Origin: CAYZXK01 sp964482395 | GTDB lineage: Bacteria; Planctomycetota; Phycisphaerae; UBA1845; Fen-1342 | Assembly: GCA_964482395.1 (NCBI GenBank) | Contig: CAYZXK010000183.1 | Coordinates: forward strand, 1 to 12,318 | Reading direction: 5' to 3' | Length of the DNA: 12,318 nt | Part shown: positions 6,935-12,318 of the stretch, piece by piece | Position numbering within the stretch: position 1 is the stretch's first letter | Layout of the letters: each line of letters starts with the position of its first letter | The notes under the pieces: model-generated | Seen by the model: the letters and a program-made list of their open reading frames with translations, nothing else | What the model was told of the DNA's origin: nothing | Databases searched by the model: none | Translations under genes and position numbers: made by a program

Positions 6935-7957
6935 ATGAACTACCGAGCGCGAGTGGTTGGTCTGGTCGCGATGCTGGCGGCAGCCTGGAGCGGTCCCGCC
7001 GACGGCCAGCAGCCGTCGCTGTCCGGGACTGTGCGGATCGACGGCTCCAGCACTGTCTATCCGATCATGGCGGCGGCGGCGGAGATGTTCAGCCAAGTGC
7101 AGCCCAAGGTGCAGGTCACGGTCGGCATTTCCGGCACCGGCGGCGGGTTCAAGAAGTTCCTGGATGACCGGGCCGAGCTGCGTACCGACATCTCAAACGC
7201 CTCCCGCCCCATAAAGCCGAGTGAGCTGACCCGGGCCAGAGAAGTCGGGGTGGAGTTCATCGAGCTGCCCATCGCCTATGACGGCATCGCCGTGATGGTC
7301 CATCCGCAGAACACCTGGTGCGACTGGCTGACGTTGGAAGAGCTGAAACGGATTTTCGAGGCCGGCAGCCAGATCACCAACTGGAAGCAGATTCGCCCGG
7401 GCTTTCCCGACCTGCCGTTGAAAATCTACGCCCCCAGCACCGATAACGGCACCTACGATTACTTCGTCGAGGCGGTGATCGGGGGAGAGGCCAAAACCCT
7501 GCGGTTCGACCCGGTCTACAGCGCCAGCGCCACGCAGACCGCCAACGTGCAGGGCATCGCCGGCGACCGGGGCTCGCTGGGTTTCTTCGGGTTCTCCTAC
7601 TACGAGAACAACCGGGAGCGGCTCAAGCTGCTGGCGATCGACAATGGCAACGGCGAGCCGATCAAGCCGTCTCGTGAGACCATCGGCGCCAACACCTACA
7701 GTCCGCTTTCCCGTCCGCTGTTCATCTACGTCAATCGGCAGGCCGCGGACCGCCCGGAAGTGGCCGCCTTCGTGCGGTTCCTGCTCAAGGACGCCGCCCG
7801 GATCGTCGAGCATCCCAAGGTGGGATACGTGGCGCTGCCTTCCGAGATATACGAGATCGCCTGGCACCGCTTCGAACAGCGGACCACCGGCACGGTCTAC
7901 GAAGACCAGCACGCCGTCCACCGGCCGCTGGCCGAGGCCTTCAAGCGGACGGACTGA
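6935..7957 (+). CDS. pstS: Phosphate ABC transporter substrate-binding protein PstS
   Basis: The product has 340 residues and binds inorganic phosphate outside the cytoplasmic membrane for the PstCAB transporter. The N-terminus (MNYRARVVGLVAMLAAAWSG) is a signal peptide with likely cleavage near residue 24 (PADG/QQ). No lipobox cysteine is seen, so it should be soluble or periplasmic. Mature-domain signatures are GTVRIDGSSTVYPI, ISGTGGGFKKF, TDISNASRPIK, PIAYDGIAVMV, the hinge/ligand segment PSTDNGTYDYF, and GSLGFFGFSYY. These provide the serine, threonine and aspartate contacts typical of phosphate-binding proteins. It is led by a Pho box and a strong ribosome binding site, as expected for the most abundant product of the operon. 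Its TGA is followed directly by the pstC ATG. Confidence 0.95.
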   Translation: MNYRARVVGLVAMLAAAWSGPADGQQPSLSGTVRIDGSSTVYPIMAAAAEMFSQVQPKVQVTVGISGTGGGFKKFLDDRAELRTDISNASRPIKPSELTRAREVGVEFIELPIAYDGIAVMVHPQNTWCDWLTLEELKRIFEAGSQITNWKQIRPGFPDLPLKIYAPSTDNGTYDYFVEAVIGGEAKTLRFDPVYSASATQTANVQGIAGDRGSLGFFGFSYYENNRERLKLLAIDNGNGEPIKPSRETIGANTYSPLSRPLFIYVNRQAADRPEVAAFVRFLLKDAARIVEHPKVGYVALPSEIYEIAWHRFEQRTTGTVYEDQHAVHRPLAEAFKRTD

Positions 7958-8899
7958 ATGCCCAGGCCGGAGCGCGAGCGGCAGGCCGCGACCCAGCCGG
8001 ACGGGGCGAAAATGCGTCGTTGGCAACGCCTGAGAGAAGGCGGTTTGGAGGGGGTGTTGCTGTTGTGCGCGCTGGTGTCGGTGGCGACCACCATGGGCAT
8101 CGTCTGGGTGCTGTTCAGCGAGTCGCTTCCGTTCTTCCGGCACGTACCACTGACCGAGTTCCTTTTCGACCGGCAATGGGCACCGCGCACCGGGCAGGAA
8201 TACGGGATTCTCCCGCTACTATGTGGGACCTTCCTGATTTCAATACTGTCGCTGGCGGTGGCCATTCCGATCGGGCTGGCCGCGGCAATCTACCTAAGCG
8301 AGTATGCCTCGCGGCCGGTTCGGCAGATCGCCAAGCCGGTGCTGGAGATTCTGGCCGGCATTCCCACCGTGGTATACGGCTACTTCGCCCTCACCTTCAT
8401 CACGCCGCATGTTTTGCGTCCGTTGTTCCCTTCCATCGAGGTATTCAACGCACTCAGCGCCGCGATCGTGATCGGGATCATGATCGTCCCCACCGTCTGC
8501 TCCCTGTCCGACGACGCGTTGCGGGCCGTGCCCCGGAGCCTGCGTGAGGCGGCCTACGCGGTCTCCGCGACCAAGCTGGAGGTATCCACTCGCATCGTCC
8601 TGCCGGCTGCGCTGTCGGGCGTGACCGCGGCCGTGCTGCTAGCCCTGGCCCGGGCAGTGGGGGAAACGATGGCGGTGGCCATCGCGGCCGGCAGCACGCC
8701 CAAGATCACGCTCAACCCGCTGGTCAGCGTGCAGACGGTAGCCGCGTACATAGTCCAGGTCAGCAAGGGTGACGCCCCGACCGGCACCATCGAATACCAG
8801 TCGATCTACATGGCGGGCCTGATTCTGTTTTTGATCACGCTGGCCATAAACCTGGTGGCTCACAGAATCATGGCCAGATTCCGGGAGGTCTACGAGTGA
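7958..8899 (+). CDS. pstC: Phosphate ABC transporter permease PstC
   Basis: This 313-residue inner-membrane permease has about six hydrophobic segments (near residues 30-50, 88-112, 130-150, 165-185, 225-250 and 282-303). Together with PstA it forms the phosphate channel. Family signatures are EYGILPLLCGTFLIS, AIYLSEYAS, LEILAGIPTVVYGYFAL, the ABC-coupling EAA-like loop LRAVPRSLREAAYAVSATK, and ARAVGETMAVAIAAG. The start abuts the pstS stop (TGA at 7955-7957, ATG at 7958), which suggests translational coupling because no good ribosome binding site is present. A second in-frame ATG at 8012 would drop an 18-residue hydrophilic N-terminal tail and is possible. Confidence 0.95.
   Translation: MPRPERERQAATQPDGAKMRRWQRLREGGLEGVLLLCALVSVATTMGIVWVLFSESLPFFRHVPLTEFLFDRQWAPRTGQEYGILPLLCGTFLISILSLAVAIPIGLAAAIYLSEYASRPVRQIAKPVLEILAGIPTVVYGYFALTFITPHVLRPLFPSIEVFNALSAAIVIGIMIVPTVCSLSDDALRAVPRSLREAAYAVSATKLEVSTRIVLPAALSGVTAAVLLALARAVGETMAVAIAAGSTPKITLNPLVSVQTVAAYIVQVSKGDAPTGTIEYQSIYMAGLILFLITLAINLVAHRIMARFREVYE
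8883..8889 (+). promoter_or_regulatory. Ribosome binding site supporting the GTG start of pstA
   Basis: GGGAGGT, inside the last codons of pstC, stands 6 bases before GTG 8896. It supports initiation at this non-ATG codon, which overlaps the pstC stop as GTGA. Confidence 0.75.
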
Positions 8900-9801
8900 G
8901 CCAGGCCGACAGCGCCATAGACTGGCAGCCAGTCCAGTTTCGCCCGCGCCTGGCGGCTCGGCGAGTGCTGGGCGGACTCTTCGGGCTGGCCTGCCGGCTG
9001 GCTGCGCTGGCGGCCGGACTGGTGCTGGGCTGCCTGCTCTGGCACGTGTGGCGACAGGGAGGCCATCTGCTGAGCCTGCGCTTCCTGACCAGCTTCGAGT
9101 CCACCCTGGATCCGCTGGCTAGCGGGGTAAAGAGCCCGCTATGGGGCACGGTCTGGCTTATCGGACTGACGACCATATTGGCGGTCCCGGTCGGGATCGC
9201 CGCCGCGGTTTATCTGGAGGAATTCGCGCCGCGCAGCCGACTGATGCAGCTCCTGCACCTGAACATCGCAAACCTGGCCGGCGTGCCCTCCGTGGTCTAC
9301 GGGTTGCTGGGCTTGACCGTCTTCGTCCGCTGGTGCGCACTGGGACGCAGCGTCCTGGCCGGGGCGGCCGCCCTAGCCCTGCTCATCCTACCGGTCGCGA
9401 TCATCACCACCCGCGAGGCGTTGGCGGCAGTGCCGCAATCCATCCGCCAAGCGGCATACTCGGTCGGAGCCACCCGCTGGCAGACCGTCCGCGACCACGT
9501 CCTGCCCGCGGCGTTGCCCGCCATCATGACCGGCATGATCCTGGCGCTATCGCGGGCGGTCGGCGAGGCCGCCCCGCTGATCGTGGTCGGAGCCGTCGCC
9601 TACAGCCGCACCGTTCCGACCAGCCCCCTCGACGGCTTCTCCGCGCTGCCGATAAAAATCTTCAACTGGTCGGAACTGGCCTCGCCGGAGTTTGTCCAGT
9701 TGACCGGGGCCGCCATTCTGGTTCTGCTGGGCGTTCTGCTGGGGACCAGCGCCCTGGCGGTCGGCATCCGGGCGTGGTATCAGAGACGCAGGCTATGGTA
9801 A
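8896..9801 (+). CDS. pstA: Phosphate ABC transporter permease PstA
   Basis: This is the 301-residue second channel subunit. It begins at GTG 8896 within a GTGA overlap with the pstC stop and has a good ribosome binding site 6 bases upstream. About six membrane segments are visible, from the first near residues 30-50 to the last near 268-292. Hallmarks are GVKSPLWGTVWLIGLTT, GIAAAVYLEEFAP, NIANLAGVPSVVYGLLGL, the coupling loop LAAVPQSIRQAAYSVGATRW that contacts PstB, LALSRAVGEAAPLIVVGA, and the PstA-typical FSALPIKIFNW near the C-terminal third. It overlaps pstB by 7 bases. Confidence 0.95.
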   Translation: MSQADSAIDWQPVQFRPRLAARRVLGGLFGLACRLAALAAGLVLGCLLWHVWRQGGHLLSLRFLTSFESTLDPLASGVKSPLWGTVWLIGLTTILAVPVGIAAAVYLEEFAPRSRLMQLLHLNIANLAGVPSVVYGLLGLTVFVRWCALGRSVLAGAAALALLILPVAIITTREALAAVPQSIRQAAYSVGATRWQTVRDHVLPAALPAIMTGMILALSRAVGEAAPLIVVGAVAYSRTVPTSPLDGFSALPIKIFNWSELASPEFVQLTGAAILVLLGVLLGTSALAVGIRAWYQRRRLW

Positions 9802-10637
9802 CTGTCAGCCGCCCAGTCGCCGCTACCCAAACCCTGAACCTGGCCAGTCTGGTGTCGGCCCGGCCAGAAACGATCATCGACCAGAACTCCAGCCCGGTGA
9901 TCAGAACCGAAGACCTGACCATCCGCTACGGCAGCTTCGCGGCCGTCCGGAACGTCACACTTGATATTCTGCCCAAGCAGGTCACCGCGATTATCGGGCC
10001 ATCCGGCTGCGGCAAGAGCACTTTCCTGCGGGCCATCAATCGAATGAACGACTTCGTCGACGGGGTGAACGTCAGCGGGCGGCTGATGTTCCTGGGGCAG
10101 GACGTTTACGCCCCGGGGACCGACCCGGTCGCGCTGCGCCGCCGAATCGGGATGGTCTTTCAGAAGCCCAACCCGTTCCCCAAATCGATCTTCAAGAACG
10201 TGGCCTGGGGACCGCAAGTGAACGGATACAGCGGGAATCTGGCCGAGCTGGTCGAGGAGTCGCTGCGGAAGGCGGGGTTGTGGGATGAGGTGAAGGACAA
10301 GCTGGATCACAGTGCTCTGACGCTCTCCGGGGGGCAGCAGCAGCGGCTGTGCATTGCCCGGGCCATCGCAATGCAGCCCGAGGTTCTGCTCATGGACGAG
10401 CCCTGCTCCTCGCTGGACCCGATCGCCACCGCGCGCGTCGAGGACCTGATCGATGAGCTCAAATCCCAGTACACGGTGGTGCTGGTCACTCACAACATGC
10501 AGCAGGCCGCCCGGGTTTCCGATCGGACCGCCTTCATGCTCATGGGTCAGTTGGTGGAAGTGGACCTGACCAGTCGCCTGTTCACCACGCCCCACGATCC
10601 GCGGACTCAGGACTACATTACCGGCCGATTCGGCTAG
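9795..10637 (+). CDS. pstB: Phosphate ABC transporter ATPase PstB
   Basis: The product has 280 residues and powers phosphate import by hydrolysing ATP on the cytoplasmic face of PstC/PstA. It has Walker A GPSGCGKST at 68-76, the PstB-specific segment RRIGMVFQKPNPFPKSI, signature LSGGQQQR at 177-184, Walker B with LLMDEP (Asp201, Glu202), D-loop SSLDP and switch His233 in THNMQQ. All catalytic residues are present. The start ATG 9795 overlaps the end of pstA by 7 bases. The frame is open far upstream, but that stretch is pstA read in another frame. About 34 residues precede the first conserved strand (IRTEDLTIRYG), longer than in E. coli PstB (257 residues in total). The tail is low in motifs and of unknown use. 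Confidence 0.96.
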   Translation: MVTVSRPVAATQTLNLASLVSARPETIIDQNSSPVIRTEDLTIRYGSFAAVRNVTLDILPKQVTAIIGPSGCGKSTFLRAINRMNDFVDGVNVSGRLMFLGQDVYAPGTDPVALRRRIGMVFQKPNPFPKSIFKNVAWGPQVNGYSGNLAELVEESLRKAGLWDEVKDKLDHSALTLSGGQQQRLCIARAIAMQPEVLLMDEPCSSLDPIATARVEDLIDELKSQYTVVLVTHNMQQAARVSDRTAFMLMGQLVEVDLTSRLFTTPHDPRTQDYITGRFG

Positions 10638-10645
10638 AGCGATTC

Positions 10646-11308
10646 ATGACCGTACACTTCGTGCATCTGCTGGACGATTTGAGGCGGCGCTCCCTGCGCA
10701 TGGCCAGCCAGGTCGAGGACATGCTGGAGGAGGCCGTCGAGGCAGCCTTTCAGACCAACCAAGCTCTTGCTCTGCGGATCGTCGCGCGGGATGAGGAGGT
10801 CGACGCGGAAGAGGTGGGCGTCGAGACCGAGGTCATCCGGTTGCTGGCACTCTACCAGCCGGTCGGGCGCGATCTGCGTCTGCTGGCCACGATTCTGAAG
10901 GTCAACAGCGACCTGGAGCGGGTGGCCGACTGCGTGGTCAACATTGCCGAGCGGGCCCGGCACCTGGCAGTCCAGGAGCTTGCCAGCCAGAGCGAAGACC
11001 TCAGGGCGCTTTTCCGGCTGACCCGCCAGGCATTGCGCAGCGCGATCCAGGCTTACGCCAGTGAGAATTCGGACCTGGCCCGTCAGGTGATCCACGATGA
11101 CGCGGCCATAGACGCCCTGTATGGTCAGATCGTCAGGCAGATGGTGGCGGTGGCCCCCCGGCAGATGCCACAAATCGGCGGGCTGCTCGACCTGCTTTCG
11201 GTGGCCAAGAACCTGGAGCGAATCGCCGATCATGCCACCAACATTGCGGAGGACGTGGTTTTTCTGGCCACCGGGGCGATCGTCCGCCATCGACGGCCGG
11301 AGCAATAG
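10646..11308 (+). CDS. phoU: Phosphate transport system regulator PhoU
   Basis: This 220-residue, all-helical cytoplasmic protein begins 8 bases after the pstB stop. It contains two PhoU repeats, each with the metal-binding helix pattern: DLERVADCVVNIAER (Glu91, Asp95) and NLERIADHATNIAED (Glu191, Asp195). The N-terminal helix segment RRSLRMASQVEDMLEEAVEA and YQPVGRDLRLLATILKV are also typical. PhoU links PstB to PhoR and keeps the regulon off when phosphate is sufficient. Its place as last gene of pstSCAB-phoU is the standard order. Confidence 0.95.
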   Translation: MTVHFVHLLDDLRRRSLRMASQVEDMLEEAVEAAFQTNQALALRIVARDEEVDAEEVGVETEVIRLLALYQPVGRDLRLLATILKVNSDLERVADCVVNIAERARHLAVQELASQSEDLRALFRLTRQALRSAIQAYASENSDLARQVIHDDAAIDALYGQIVRQMVAVAPRQMPQIGGLLDLLSVAKNLERIADHATNIAEDVVFLATGAIVRHRRPEQ

Positions 11309-11311
11309 GGC

Positions 11312-11326
11312 AGGGCGAGCCGCCCT
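11312..11326. terminator. Weak hairpin after phoU, possible terminator
   Basis: AGGGCG and CGCCCT form a 6-base-pair stem with a 3-base loop, four bases after the phoU stop in a convergent gap. There is no T tract, so intrinsic termination is unsure. A second stem, GCGGCC/GGCCGC, lies at 11357-11375. In such GC-rich DNA both could be chance. Confidence 0.2.
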
Positions 11327-11434
11327 CACCACATCGCCGGTTGCCGGCCCCGATCAGCGGCCTGCCTGCGGCCGCAGTTCGACGGGCCAGGACCCGCCGC
11401 TGCCACCCATCGGTCCCGCCGGCCTGGGCGGCAA

Positions 11435-11662
11435 TCATTCATCCAGCGGCTCGATCCGGTCGAAGGGGACTCCGGCCTCGGTCAGCGCCTGCTCGCTTCG
11501 GGCCCGGTCAACGGCCGCGATTCGCAGAGCCGACCCGCAGTCGCTGCTCAGGTGGCGCGGGGTGGGGATGAGTTTGGCGCTTACTCCGGCCTGTCGAAGC
11601 ACGCGTTCCGCGTAGATCGCGTGGCTGGTGGTGTACATGAGGATCACTGCGAAGTCAGCCAC
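11435..11662 (-). CDS. DUF3343 family protein (putative Se/S carrier-like)
   Basis: This is a 75-residue cytoplasmic protein. It matches the DUF3343 pattern: an N-terminal strand FAVILMYTTSHAIYAERVLRQAG, then KLIPTPRHLSSDCGSALRI with the conserved PTPR and single Cys42, and a C-terminal strand. Start is GTG 11660-11662, with GGAGGAG 7 bases upstream (plus-strand positions 11670-11676), overlapping the stop of the upstream cysteine desulfurase-like gene by 8 bases, so the two are probably co-translated. Members of this family are annotated as putative selenium/sulfur carrier-like and often sit beside cysteine desulfurase-like or selenium-related genes. A role in accepting persulfide sulfur or selenium on Cys42 is inference. 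Confidence 0.85.
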   Translation of the reverse strand: MADFAVILMYTTSHAIYAERVLRQAGVSAKLIPTPRHLSSDCGSALRIAAVDRARSEQALTEAGVPFDRIEPLDE

Positions 11663-12318
11663 CCGGGCGCTCCTCCGCCAGGCGCGTCACGGCAGCAATC
11701 GCCTGGTCGATCTCCTCGATCGTGGTGAACGGCCCGGGCGAGAAGCGGACCGTCCCGGCCGGAAACGTCCCCAGAGTGCGGTGAGCCGACGGGGCGCAAT
11801 GCAGGCCGGGGCGACAAAGGATGTCATACTGCTCGTCCAGAGCCTGGGCCATCGCGGAGGGTGATCGGCCGGCCACAACGAACGAAACGACTGCGGTTTG
11901 AAGCTCAGCCCGCCGCGGACCGAGGACGCGGACGCCGGGCAGGGCGGTCAGACCGTCGATCAGCCGTTGTGTCAAAACCTGCTCGTGCTGGGCGACTTGG
12001 TCCACGCCGCGGGTCAGCAAATAGCGGACGGCGGCCGCCAGACCGGCCAGCCCGACGGTGTTCGGCGTGCCGGCCTCGTACTTGTCCGGCAGGAACTCCG
12101 GGTGCTCCTCCGACTCGGACCGGCTTCCGGTGCCGCCACGCACCAAAGGCGGCAGCCGTCCGACCTCGAAGCGGGGACCGATTGCCAGTCCGCCAGTCCC
12201 CGGCGGGCCGAGCAACCCCTTGTGTCCTGTAAAAGCCAGCAGGTCGATTTCGTCCCGGTCCATCCGCATCGGCCGGCAGCCCGCGGTCTGAGTAGCATCG
12301 ACCAGCAGCGGGACGCGG
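11655..12318 (-). CDS. Class V aminotransferase / cysteine desulfurase family protein (5' end outside the window)
   Basis: The frame runs from the right edge to TGA at 11655-11657, showing the last 220 residues. Visible PLP-enzyme signatures are VPLLVDATQTAG (the Asp that contacts the pyridine nitrogen and the Gln), then LLAFTGHKGLLGPPGTGGL with the Schiff-base lysine. RGGTGSRSE and EAGTPNTVGLAGL follow, and near the end CRPGLHCAPSAHRTLGT with the candidate catalytic cysteine in HCAP. This pattern fits the cysteine desulfurase-like subfamily typified by Enterococcus EF2568 (TIGR01977) better than IscS. Such enzymes take sulfur (or selenium) from cysteine (selenocysteine) as an enzyme-bound persulfide. 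The overlapping DUF3343 gene downstream strengthens this. About 150-170 N-terminal residues are missing because of the window edge, not a mutation. Confidence 0.9.
   Translation of the reverse strand, partial: RVPLLVDATQTAGCRPMRMDRDEIDLLAFTGHKGLLGPPGTGGLAIGPRFEVGRLPPLVRGGTGSRSESEEHPEFLPDKYEAGTPNTVGLAGLAAAVRYLLTRGVDQVAQHEQVLTQRLIDGLTALPGVRVLGPRRAELQTAVVSFVVAGRSPSAMAQALDEQYDILCRPGLHCAPSAHRTLGTFPAGTVRFSPGPFTTIEEIDQAIAAVTRLAEERPGG
11670..11676 (-). promoter_or_regulatory. Ribosome binding site for the DUF3343 gene
   Basis: GGAGGAG on the minus strand, inside the end of the cysteine desulfurase gene, lies 7 bases before GTG 11662. It supports the GTG start over the internal ATG at residue 9, which would remove the first conserved strand. 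Confidence 0.7.

Noticed and set aside
7193..8176. 327-codon minus-strand frame across pstS/pstC
   Set aside because: It is antisense to two certain genes, with composition typical of a GC-driven open frame.
9141..9794. Upstream extension of the pstB frame
   Set aside because: It lies wholly inside pstA in another frame and is Arg/Pro/Gly-rich. PstB starts normally at 9795.

Overview
The window comes from a GC-rich bacterial chromosome with short intergenic gaps and frequent start/stop overlaps. No mobile element, CRISPR array or rRNA is visible. A planctomycete-like bacterium (Planctomycetota, perhaps Phycisphaerae) is my best guess. It rests on the type of EF-G present and on the overall look of the adenylate-kinase-like fusion protein. 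No marker in the window proves it.

Left part (1-3675). The tail of an unidentified plus-strand gene (1-90) is followed by a two-domain protein (172-1335). Its N-terminal half resembles archaeal-type adenylate kinase (AdkA) with an altered P-loop, and its C-terminal half resembles nucleoside 2-deoxyribosyltransferases. Facing it on the minus strand is a full-length EF-G-like translational GTPase (1404-3476). A tRNA-Ser(GGA) gene (3589-3675) lies just upstream of the EF-G gene on the same strand.

Central part (3676-11308). A roughly 500-base intergenic region leads into a complete phosphate-starvation regulon, all on the plus strand: phoB, phoR, pstS, pstC, pstA, pstB, phoU. Two sites, one before phoB and one before pstS, each carry three copies of a (T/C)T(A/G)AC pentamer at an exact 11-base period. 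These are read as Pho boxes, so phosphorylated PhoB would activate its own operon and the pst operon. PstS captures phosphate outside the membrane, PstC and PstA form the channel, PstB supplies ATP hydrolysis, and PhoU with the transporter restrains PhoR when phosphate is plentiful. Several genes abut or overlap (pstS/pstC, pstC/pstA, pstA/pstB), which suggests translational coupling.

Right part (11309-12318). Convergent with phoU, on the minus strand, are a small DUF3343 protein and, upstream of it with an 8-base overlap, the C-terminal two thirds or so of a class V aminotransferase/cysteine desulfurase that runs off the window. This pair fits handling of persulfide sulfur or selenium.

The most unusual items are the kinase-like/deoxyribosyltransferase-like fusion, the two matching 11-base-periodic Pho boxes, the divergent domain IV tip of the EF-G, and the DUF3343/cysteine desulfurase pair.
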